From positions 231,047-295,046 of the forward strand of contig NZ_CAJYGQ010000001.1 of NCBI RefSeq assembly GCF_913773635.1: DNA of 64,000 nucleotides, given 5' to 3'. How positions within the stretch are numbered: position 1 is the first letter of the stretch; the number at the start of each line of letters is the position of its first letter. Both the position numbers and the translations under genes were made by a program. This document shows, one piece after another, positions 1 to 6,446 of the stretch. The stretch comes from an uncultured Mucilaginibacter sp. GTDB lineage: Bacteria > Bacteroidota > Bacteroidia > Sphingobacteriales > Sphingobacteriaceae. The notes under the pieces were generated by a model. The model was not told the origin of the DNA and did no database searches. It was given only the letters and a program-made list of their open reading frames with translations.

Positions 1-1151
1 ATGGTTCTGTAGGTAATGCAGCTGTTAGCCCTTACCAAACACTTGGAGGCCTTACCATATTCAATTATAACTATGGCACAACTAATGTAACGGGTACTTA
101 TCCTAACAGCGTGCCTAATCCGCAACTTGGCTGGGAGTACACCTCTACGTTAAATATTGGATTAGATTTTGGCTTGTTTAAAGACCGTATAACCGGTACG
201 GTTGATGTTTATCATCAAAAAACCAATGATCTCATACTTCCTCAAAATTTGCCAATTACTACCGGCTATACCTCGCAGTTTTTGGCCAACGTTGGAAAAA
301 CCGAGAACAAAGGTTTGGAGATAACTATAAGCTCAGTTAACGTTAAGGCAAAAACCCGGAAAGATTTTGGCTGGACCAGCAACGTCAATGTATCATTTAA
401 CCGTAACAAAATAACCGCTTTGCAAAATGGTGTTACGCAAGACGTTGGTAGTAACAGGTTTGTGGGCTCGCCAATCAACGCTTTGTATAACTATCAACAA
501 GTGGGCATATGGCAAAACACTAAAGCCGATTCGGCCGAAGCCAAACGACTTAACCTGACGATGACAGGGGCCGGCTCAGTTATAGGTACCATCAGAGTAG
601 CAGACTTAAATGGTGATGGCGTCATCAATTCTAACGACCGTGCCGTTATAGGTAGCAGGCAGCCCAAATTCTTTGGCGGTTTTACCAACCGCTTCAGTTA
701 CCGCGGCATTGATCTGGCCGTGGTTGCATCATACCGGGTAGGGGGAACGCAAATAGCCACATGGTTGCAGCCAAGCAGTAACGTAAACGTATTAAACGGA
801 AAGGCAAACAACCTTAATGTTAACTACTGGACTCCATATAACAATGCCAACAAATATCCAAAACCCAATTTCAACGTTGGGTCGCCTGCCTTTGGTGATT
901 TGTTAGGTTACTATAACGCATCCTATTTGAAAATCCGGACAATTAGCCTGGGTTATACGTTCCCTTCGGCAATAGCAACAAAAATCAAGGCAAAGTCTTT
1001 AAGGCTTCATGCTTCTTTAAACGATGCCATTATTTTATTCTCTCCGTTGCATAACCAGTTCAATGGAGCTGACCCTGAATCGGCAGGGACACTGGGCGTT
1101 GATACGCCGCCGGTTAAATCATTATTGTTCGGTTTAAATGTTTCCTTTTAA
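1..1151 (+). CDS. SusC/RagA-type TonB-linked outer membrane protein, C-terminal part
   Basis: The reading frame is open from the left edge (first full codon at position 3), so only about the last 383 codons are present. The protein ends in NVSF, an aromatic C-terminus typical of outer-membrane beta barrels. It has the repeating beta-strand pattern of the SusC barrel, including segments such as DVYHQKTNDLI and the calcium-loop-like DLNGDGVINSNDR. SusC proteins form the TonB-powered outer-membrane channel that works under a SusD lid. The SusD partner starts 12 bases after the stop. The substrate cannot be read from this fragment; a carbohydrate is the default guess given the sugar isomerase-like gene nearby. 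Confidence 0.93.
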   Translation, partial: GSVGNAAVSPYQTLGGLTIFNYNYGTTNVTGTYPNSVPNPQLGWEYTSTLNIGLDFGLFKDRITGTVDVYHQKTNDLILPQNLPITTGYTSQFLANVGKTENKGLEITISSVNVKAKTRKDFGWTSNVNVSFNRNKITALQNGVTQDVGSNRFVGSPINALYNYQQVGIWQNTKADSAEAKRLNLTMTGAGSVIGTIRVADLNGDGVINSNDRAVIGSRQPKFFGGFTNRFSYRGIDLAVVASYRVGGTQIATWLQPSSNVNVLNGKANNLNVNYWTPYNNANKYPKPNFNVGSPAFGDLLGYYNASYLKIRTISLGYTFPSAIATKIKAKSLRLHASLNDAIILFSPLHNQFNGADPESAGTLGVDTPPVKSLLFGLNVSF

Positions 1152-1163
1152 TTGATTATAAAA

Positions 1164-2813
1164 ATGAAATCATATTTATATCAAATCATCATACTGGCTT
1201 CAGTTGCCATTGTTACTTCGGGTTGCAGTAAGCAACTGATCGAAGAACCAAAATCATCCCTTACTCCACAGTTTTTTAATACAGCTCAAGGTTTTCAATC
1301 CGGACTGGATGCTGCCTATGCTGGTAACCGTAATTTGTGGGGAACCGAAAACCTGATGACCATGACCGTTCCCGGAACCGATGAATTTAAATCCGGCGGA
1401 GGTGGCAATTCCAACTTTAATATCTACGCGAGTAGTTATGATGCCAGCAGCGGATTTTTATCCGGCGTTTGGAATCCATGCTATACCTTCATCAATACCT
1501 GTAACGGCGTAATTGATAATGGCGCTACGGTAACCGGTCTTGACGCCAACACGGTTAAGCAAAAGGTTGCCGAAGCTAAATTCCTTCGTGCCAACTATTA
1601 TTTTTTATTGGTGAGGTTTTTTGGGCCGGTAACGCTAAGTAAGAACTTTATTAGCGAACCCAGCACCAGCGCCAGTAGAGCACCCATTGCCGAGGTGTAT
1701 GATTTTATCGTGCAGGATTTGAAGGATGCCATTGCCGGATTGCCGGCAAGCCCAACTCAAACCGGTGTATTACCAGGTAAAGCAACAGCAGCAGCGGCAT
1801 CGCACCTGTTGGCAAAAGTTTATCTTACCCGTGCTTACTCTTCGGCGAAGCAACCAGATGATTTTCAAAACGCTTACAATACGGCAAAGGGAGTAATTGA
1901 TAACGCAGGAACATGGAATATTGGTTTGCTGCCTGATTTTGCTTCGGTATACGCCGAAGGCAACGAAGCCAACAAAGAAGTGCTTTGGAGCGTTCAACAC
2001 ACACCCAATTTAACGTACAATGCTGTTAGCAACGAACTTAACTTTCATTACGTAATGGGGTATGAAAATTTCCCGGGCCTGGTTAGGTCTATGGCATACG
2101 GCAGACCTTACGCAAGGGTGCAATTAACCAGTTGGTTAGGGAACGTTTGTTTTGCCGATAAAACAAACGATACCCGCTACTACAAAACATTCCAGTCTGT
2201 ATGGTTATCCAACTCTGCCGACAAAATACCTAAGGTGAACGGCGTACCTAAATACGCTTTAGGCGATACAGCCATTTACATGCCGGGTGTAGATGTTACC
2301 AATGCCAAAATCAATGCATCCCGGTATTTACTGGTGCCGCCACGTAATTATACGCTGCAATTGTTTCCTACCATGACCAAATATCAGGATACTAAAAGGG
2401 CCGGTATCAATGATCCGTCGGTAAGGCCAATTATTGTATACAGGCTGGCGGAAACTTATTTAATTGCTGCCGAAGCTGCCTTAAATTTGAATGATAATTT
2501 TAACGCTGCAAAATATATTAACGTAGTGCGCCAGCGGGCCGCCTTTCCAACCGGCAATGCTGATGCGATGATTATAACACCGGCTCAGGTTACGCTCGAC
2601 TATATTTTAGATGAACGTGCCCGTGAATTATGCGGAGAGCAAACCAGGTGGCTTGACCTGGTAAGGACAAATAAACTTGTAGAGCGCGTAAAACTTTACA
2701 ACCCCGACGCTGCAAACAACATACAAGACAGGCATATTTTAAGGCCTATACCGCAAAGTCAGATAGATCGGATTATTACTGGACCTAAGTACCCTCAAAA
2801 CCTTGGTTTTTAA
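1164..2813 (+). CDS. SusD/RagB-family nutrient-binding outer membrane lipoprotein
   Basis: The 549-residue protein has an N-terminal lipoprotein signal with lipobox TSGC-S, so it should be anchored to the outer membrane. An in-frame TTG at 1152 is possible, but the ATG at 1164 puts the signal peptide at the N-terminus. The C-terminal SusD signature is clear: RLAETYLIAAEAALN followed by LDERARELCGEQTRWLDLVR. SusD proteins close over the SusC channel and bind the substrate. The gene directly follows the SusC gene and ends at a strong hairpin, so the two are co-transcribed. Confidence 0.95.
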   Translation: MKSYLYQIIILASVAIVTSGCSKQLIEEPKSSLTPQFFNTAQGFQSGLDAAYAGNRNLWGTENLMTMTVPGTDEFKSGGGGNSNFNIYASSYDASSGFLSGVWNPCYTFINTCNGVIDNGATVTGLDANTVKQKVAEAKFLRANYYFLLVRFFGPVTLSKNFISEPSTSASRAPIAEVYDFIVQDLKDAIAGLPASPTQTGVLPGKATAAAASHLLAKVYLTRAYSSAKQPDDFQNAYNTAKGVIDNAGTWNIGLLPDFASVYAEGNEANKEVLWSVQHTPNLTYNAVSNELNFHYVMGYENFPGLVRSMAYGRPYARVQLTSWLGNVCFADKTNDTRYYKTFQSVWLSNSADKIPKVNGVPKYALGDTAIYMPGVDVTNAKINASRYLLVPPRNYTLQLFPTMTKYQDTKRAGINDPSVRPIIVYRLAETYLIAAEAALNLNDNFNAAKYINVVRQRAAFPTGNADAMIITPAQVTLDYILDERARELCGEQTRWLDLVRTNKLVERVKLYNPDAANNIQDRHILRPIPQSQIDRIITGPKYPQNLGF

Positions 2814-2823
2814 TGTGCGCCAA

Positions 2824-2867
2824 AACAGCAATAAGGGTGTACATACTTGTGCACTTTTATTGCTGTT
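2824..2867 (+). terminator. Hairpin after the SusC/SusD pair
   Basis: The arm AACAGCAATAA at 2824 pairs with TTATTGCTGTT ending at 2867, with an inner GTGTAC/GTGCAC region extending the stem. The long stem directly after the SusD stop is consistent with a transcription terminator. Confidence 0.6.
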
Positions 2868-3117
2868 TGTTGTAGCAATGGGCTATCGTATATAAGTTCA
2901 TCTAACAATTATATTATAAAAAATGCGCTAAGTAAGGTTAACGGCTTAAGCGTATTTACCTGCTTCTGGAAACAAATATTGAAACCGACACTTGGGGTGG
3001 GCGGTCGTAGCGCAATTTTTAACGTTGCTATACCAGTGGGCACGTCTGTGTTTTTTTTGCAGCGGCCATGATCATGAGCTTTAGTTTATCATTTGTGAAA
3101 TGAAATTTTAAAAAGAT
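2868..3117. other. Intergenic region with no recognised gene
   Basis: About 250 bases between the SusD terminator and the response regulator. One 74-codon frame (TTG at 2847) runs through the hairpin, has no family resemblance and no plausible start context, so it is not called. The regulator's promoter probably lies here, but I could not identify it. Confidence 0.4.
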
Positions 3118-3909
3118 ATGATTGACAGTGTTTTAATTATCGACGATAACGAAGATATTTTAGAGTTTTTATCGGAAGTGTTAAGCGATACTTACACCGT
3201 ATATATTGCCGAAAGCGGCGAAAAGGCTCAGGAAATATTGGCTACAAAGACCGTTAGCCTCATCGTTTCGGATATTATGATGCCTGGTATTGATGGCTTT
3301 GAGCTCTGCGCACTCCTGAAATCAGACGTTGCTTACTGCCATATACCTATTATTCTTCTTACTGCTAAAAATACTCAGAATGCGTTTATAGAAGGGTTGG
3401 AGGTAGGGGCTGATGCTTATGTGCAAAAGCCGTTTTCACCTGAGCTGCTCCAGCTCCATATTGCCAATTTGCTCAAGAACAGAATGAAAATAAAAGTTCA
3501 CTTTTCTAGCTCGCCATTTGAAGATTTCCGGGTAAACGCACAATCTAAAACAGAAGAAGCATTTCTTAAAAAACTCAGTGACTATATTCAAAAAAACCTG
3601 AATGATCCGCATTTGGATATTGATAACCTTGCTGACTATATGAATATGAGCCGGCCAACTTTTTATCGTAAAATCAAGTCCATTTCTTCGTTATCACCCA
3701 AAGAGCTTATTGATACTACACGTGTTAAAAGTGCGGCAAGACTTATAGGTGAAGATTTATACAGATTCTCGGAGATAGCAAGAATAGTTGGATACAATAC
3801 ACCCGGCTTATTTAGCCGAAATTTTAAAAAATATTTTAAAATGACGCCTATCGAGTATCGTAATAGCCTGCATAAAAAGCAAACCGGAAGTGCGCCTGTT
3901 GAACAATAG
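3118..3909 (+). CDS. Response regulator with receiver and AraC-type HTH domains
   Basis: The 263-residue protein has a receiver domain (about residues 4-120) with acidic pocket DD at 9-10, phosphoacceptor Asp52 in SDIMMPGIDG, and the QKPF motif. The C-terminal AraC/XylS HTH (about 155-250) includes NMSRPTFYRKIKSISSLSPKELI and a second helix pair around IARIVGYNTPGLFSRNFKKYF. The arrangement resembles the C-terminal half of Bacteroidota hybrid two-component regulators but without the sensor and kinase, so a separate kinase must phosphorylate it; none is adjacent. Its position next to a SusC/SusD pair suggests that it controls that uptake operon. Confidence 0.92.
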   Translation: MIDSVLIIDDNEDILEFLSEVLSDTYTVYIAESGEKAQEILATKTVSLIVSDIMMPGIDGFELCALLKSDVAYCHIPIILLTAKNTQNAFIEGLEVGADAYVQKPFSPELLQLHIANLLKNRMKIKVHFSSSPFEDFRVNAQSKTEEAFLKKLSDYIQKNLNDPHLDIDNLADYMNMSRPTFYRKIKSISSLSPKELIDTTRVKSAARLIGEDLYRFSEIARIVGYNTPGLFSRNFKKYFKMTPIEYRNSLHKKQTGSAPVEQ

Positions 3910-3925
3910 TGAGCAAGCTGAAAAT

Positions 3926-4804
3926 TTATTGTTTTAAAGATTGCAGATATTCAATGCTTCGCGGTATCTGTTCAACCGCAAACTGGCTTTCATCTTCAAG
4001 ATAATAGTGTTTGATTTTTGCACGCTTGGCAGCTTTAATAACGGCTGGAATGTTAATTTGTCCCTGCCCCAGTACCACATTGTTATTATGATCGGTTTTG
4101 CCCGAATTGTTCGTAGCGATGCCTTTTTTAAGATCTTTTACATGTAGCGCCTTAATTCGTGCAGGGTATTTGTCAGTTAACTGAGCCGGATCATGACCCG
4201 GCAAAAATGCCCATAGGATATCTAACTCAAAGCTTACATATTTGGGGTTCGTGCGCTGAATTAGATAATCGTAAAGCGTACCATTCTCATAAGGCACAAA
4301 CTCTACACCATGGTTATGGCAAAGTAATTCAAGTCCGTACTCGTCTTTTAAAATTTTACCAACCCTGTTCAATTCCGCAACAGCAAATTCTGCATCCTGT
4401 AAAGTAAACGTTTTGCCAGCTTGCGGAACACTGCCCAAATGTATAAAGTGTGCGCCGAGTGCTTTGGCGGCATTTGCAACCTCGGCAGTTTTATGCATAA
4501 TATTATTCCACCCCGTCCCAAATGAAGAACATTGTAAACTTCGTTCATCAAGTAATTTGCGGAGAGCTTCAGGGCTCAAATTAAATAAGCTCGAAAACTC
4601 AATATCCTTAATGCCATTATCTTTTATCAAATTTAAAGTTGCCGGCACATCCTTCGAAAAATTAGTCCGATAAGTGTATGACTCAATCCCCGGAGCATAA
4701 GGAAATAGCAACTTTTTGCTTTGTGCAAAAGCTACCGCAAATGCAAAATTTAAAGCAAATATTGAACAGCTGGTAAATATTAATTTATTGAGGAAATTTT
4801 TCAT
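3926..4804 (-). CDS. Secreted sugar phosphate isomerase/epimerase-like TIM-barrel protein
   Basis: The 292-residue protein starts with a Sec signal peptide (FAVAFAQ cleavage region). It then has the AP-endonuclease-2/xylose-isomerase-like TIM barrel: GIKDIEFSSLF, HLGSVPQ, LLCHNHGVEF, VSFELDILWAF, IKALHVKDL and HYYLEDESQ supply the usual His, Glu and Asp metal ligands. Members act as sugar isomerases, epimerases or related aldolases; the substrate is unknown. It is convergent with the response regulator, with 16 bases between the stops, and is probably part of the same sugar-use region as the upstream SusC/SusD pair. Confidence 0.88.
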   Translation of the reverse strand: MKNFLNKLIFTSCSIFALNFAFAVAFAQSKKLLFPYAPGIESYTYRTNFSKDVPATLNLIKDNGIKDIEFSSLFNLSPEALRKLLDERSLQCSSFGTGWNNIMHKTAEVANAAKALGAHFIHLGSVPQAGKTFTLQDAEFAVAELNRVGKILKDEYGLELLCHNHGVEFVPYENGTLYDYLIQRTNPKYVSFELDILWAFLPGHDPAQLTDKYPARIKALHVKDLKKGIATNNSGKTDHNNNVVLGQGQINIPAVIKAAKRAKIKHYYLEDESQFAVEQIPRSIEYLQSLKQ

Positions 4805-5198
4805 TTACTTATTGAAGATGGTTTATTATCTATTTATGATTGAGCGCTATTTTCCGCGCCTCGGTTCGGCTGAGGTGGTCTTAAAGTGATTTTATAAGTA
4901 GCGGGGGGTAAATTTCTTCTCTCATAAATTGATGAGTTATGGCGTTAAAAATTGATGATTAAAAAGGCCGATAAAATTTATAGATAATTGCTTCGCTACT
5001 GAACAAAGTAAACGGTTACGCATCATAAAATGCTATCATTTTCTGGCCGATTTGTATCAATTACTAGGGAAGACGCTCATTGTTTAGAGACATCTAAGTT
5101 CGATTTGCTAATAGTCGAAGTTTTGTATTTTCTTTACTGCTGTTACTTCGATGACATACAACGTCCAGGATCATATAAATCCTAACTTAATTTAAATT
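4805..5198. other. AT-rich intergenic region upstream of two divergent loci
   Basis: This 394-base stretch separates the reverse-strand isomerase-like gene from the forward sulfur-linked locus. I see no ORF with coding character and no tRNA. The promoter of the isomerase-like gene must be here, but I found no convincing element. Confidence 0.4.
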
Positions 5199-5218
5199 AA
5201 TCTACTAAATCTATAGAC
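5199..5218 (+). promoter_or_regulatory. Putative operator shared with the 52010 locus
   Basis: The 20-base element (core CTACTAAATCTATAG) matches the reverse complement of 52010-52029 at 19 of 20 positions. It lies 18 bases upstream of the -7 box at 5237, so it covers the -33 region of that promoter. A match of this length at two loci that both carry poly-Cys leaders points to a shared transcription-factor site. The factor is not identified; an Rrf2/CymR-like sulfur regulator is only a guess. Confidence 0.6.
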
Positions 5219-5236
5219 TTTATAAAATATATCTTT

Positions 5237-5244
5237 TATATTTG
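5237..5244 (+). promoter_or_regulatory. Bacteroidota -7 promoter element
   Basis: TATATTTG matches the TAnnTTTG consensus. It lies 28 bases upstream of the SAM riboswitch P1 helix, so transcription would begin just before the riboswitch. No clear TTTG -33 element is present, which fits a promoter that needs an activator at the adjacent 5199-5218 site. Confidence 0.6.
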
Positions 5245-5271
5245 TACTGTTTAATAAATGTTCTTTGTGAT

Positions 5272-5377
5272 ATTTATCCAGAAAGACTGAGGGAAAGGCC
5301 CTGTGAAGTCTTAGCAACCTATACTACTCTTAAGGTAAAAGGTGCTAATTCCTGCTCCAAATATGGAGAAAGATAAT
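5272..5377 (+). ncRNA. SAM-I (S-box) riboswitch
   Basis: The conserved S-box core is visible in order: P1 5' strand TTATC at 5274, GACTGAGGGAAAGGCCCT, GTGAAGTCTTAGCAACCT, AAGGTGCTAATTCCTGC, then the P4 region and P1 3' strand GATAA at 5372. SAM-I riboswitches bind S-adenosylmethionine and reduce expression of the downstream gene when SAM is plentiful. The next gene is a TlpA-like thioredoxin rather than a methionine-synthesis gene. A small GCAAG/CTTGC hairpin at about 5381-5395 may belong to the expression platform. Confidence 0.93.
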
Positions 5378-5479
5378 ACGGCAAGTTCTGCTTGCTCAAC
5401 AAGGCCTTCTAACTTCTTTCCGGTATAAGTATTTCAAAAAATCAAATTAGTAATACAATTGAACTCAACTTATACGCTC

Positions 5480-6091
5480 ATGAAAAGCAACACATTACTC
5501 AATTTTTCGAAAGCTTTATTTGCTGCTGCAGTTATTGTAGCTGCCTCAAGTTCATCAAATGCACAAACACAAACCGCGGCGCCAAATGCAGCTATAGCCA
5601 AAGTTGCCGATGCTGACCGTGGTTACTTAGTTAAGGTTGGTGACCAGGCACCCGATGATTTTGAATTGGTGTTGGATAATGGACAAAAAACATCCTTAAA
5701 GCAACTAAGGGGCAAAGTAGTGGTTTTACAGTTCACCGCCAGCTGGTGCAGCGTATGCCGTAAAGAAATGCCCCACCTGGAAACTGACGTTTGGAAAGCT
5801 TATCAAAATAAAAATGTGGTGCTGATAGGGGTAGACCGGGATGAGCCGCTTGAAAAAGTTCAAAAATTCCGTCAGGATATACAAGTAACTTACCCGCTGG
5901 CCTTAGACCCGGGTGCCGAAATATTTGGCAAGTTTGCTAACAAAAAAGCCGGTGTAACCCGCAACGTGGTTATTGATGCTAACGGCAAAATTGTTTACCT
6001 CACCCGATTGTATGATGTAAACGAATTTAACGAAATGGTAAAAGTAATTGATGGCCTGGCAAGTAAAGCTTCGTTAAAGGCATCGCTTTAA
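5480..6091 (+). CDS. TlpA/ResA-like secreted thioredoxin-fold protein
   Basis: The start is set at ATG 5480 because a signal peptide (LLNFSKALFAAAVIVAASSSSNAQ) follows directly; an in-frame TTG at 5459 would add seven residues. The 203-residue product has an AhpC/TSA-redoxin fold: VGDQAPDDFEL, VVLQFTASWCSVCRKEMPHL with active-site Cys90 and Cys93, VLIGVDRDE, and a cis-Pro region around GVTRNVVIDANG. It should be a periplasmic or surface disulfide reductase or thiol oxidoreductase. The S-box 100 bases upstream makes it a candidate SAM-repressed gene, and an aberrant tRNA-Cys follows it within 10 bases. Confidence 0.9.
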   Translation: MKSNTLLNFSKALFAAAVIVAASSSSNAQTQTAAPNAAIAKVADADRGYLVKVGDQAPDDFELVLDNGQKTSLKQLRGKVVVLQFTASWCSVCRKEMPHLETDVWKAYQNKNVVLIGVDRDEPLEKVQKFRQDIQVTYPLALDPGAEIFGKFANKKAGVTRNVVIDANGKIVYLTRLYDVNEFNEMVKVIDGLASKASLKASL

Positions 6092-6098
6092 AAGCATT

Positions 6099-6170
6099 GG
6101 TGGAGTGGCCGAGTGGTTAGGTGAAGGTACGCAAAACCTTTTACGGTGGTTCGAATCCATCCTCCCGCCT
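6099..6170 (+). tRNA. tRNA-Cys (GCA), aberrant or possibly a pseudogene
   Basis: The cloverleaf is readable: D arm GCC/GGT, anticodon stem AAGGT/ACCTT, anticodon GCA at 6131-6133, short variable loop TTAC, T arm GGTGG-TTCGAAT-CCATC, and discriminator T at 6170 as expected for Cys. Two oddities stand out. Position 33 is C, not the near-universal T (loop ACGCAAA). The acceptor 3' strand CTCCCGCC carries one extra C against GGTGGAG. CCA is not encoded. It could be a functional variant, a decayed copy, or a regulatory tRNA-like RNA; it sits eight bases after the thioredoxin gene. Confidence 0.8.
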
Positions 6171-6190
6171 CAACTGACCTTAATAAAATA

Positions 6191-6229
6191 GCAAATTAAC
6201 TTGGCTAACCGGTGGCCGTTTTAATTTGC
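6191..6229 (+). terminator. Hairpin after tRNA-Cys
   Basis: GCAAATTAA at 6191 pairs with TTAATTTGC ending at 6229, with GGC/GCC inside the loop side. It may end the riboswitch-thioredoxin-tRNA transcript, in which case the next leader and peptidase operon need their own promoter. A candidate box for that (TACTTT, about 6232) is weak. Confidence 0.45.
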
Positions 6230-6266
6230 ATACTTTACCCTTAACATGAACTATATCTGCAACTAA

Positions 6267-6362
6267 ATGAAACTGGAAACTTACTTTAAAATGCTTTTGT
6301 CCAACTTACCTTGGCTGGGTGCTACGCGCCACCAATCAGTCTTCGTATGGTGTTGTTGCTAG
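6267..6362 (+). CDS. Poly-cysteine leader peptide 1 (31 aa, ends WCCC)
   Basis: ATG at 6267 opens a 31-codon ORF whose last codons are TGG TGT TGT TGC followed by TAG. The peptide is MKLETYFKMLL at its start and HQSVFVWCCC at its end, so three consecutive Cys codons precede the stop. It lies 84 bases upstream of the M28 peptidase gene. Such a peptide would stall ribosomes when charged Cys-tRNA is scarce, as poly-Cys upstream ORFs do in mycobacteria. A six-codon ORF (6246-6266) ends exactly where this one begins. Translation and function are inference; a second leader at 52059 supports it. Confidence 0.65.
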   Translation: MKLETYFKMLLSNLPWLGATRHQSVFVWCCC

Positions 6363-6381
6363 TTTAGCGCCTCAAATTATA

Positions 6382-6415
6382 GTAGTCGCGGCACGTCTGC
6401 ATGCCGGTTTACTAC
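6382..6415 (+). promoter_or_regulatory. Candidate attenuator hairpin after leader 1
   Basis: CGGCA (6389-6393) pairs with TGCCG (6402-6406), and the outer GTAGT (6382-6386) pairs with ACTAC (6411-6415). A short T-rich run (CTTTTATT) follows at about 6421. A smaller hairpin GCTA-GTT-TAGC (6358-6368) covers the last Cys codon and the stop of the leader. The pair could let a stalled ribosome switch structures, but no folding calculation was done. Confidence 0.45.
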
Positions 6416-6446
6416 CCCAACTTTTATTGAAAACTAAAATTTCTTT

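Noticed and set aside
2847..3071. A 74-codon frame with a Cys-Cys pair after the SusD gene
   Set aside because: It starts at a TTG inside the terminator hairpin, has no domain and no promoter ahead; the Cys pair comes from the hairpin bases. It is not comparable to the two poly-Cys leaders, which end right at their stops.
4159..4673. Forward frames over the isomerase-like gene
   Set aside because: Shadows of a reverse gene with strong family similarity and signal peptide.
5199..5218. Operator acting on the reverse isomerase-like gene
   Set aside because: No consensus promoter element follows it on the reverse strand, while a TATATTTG box follows on the forward strand; still possible but not favoured.
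6246..6266. Six-codon ORF MNYICN before leader 1
   Set aside because: Its stop is directly followed by the leader 1 ATG. It is too short to judge and has one Cys only; mentioned as context, not called a gene.
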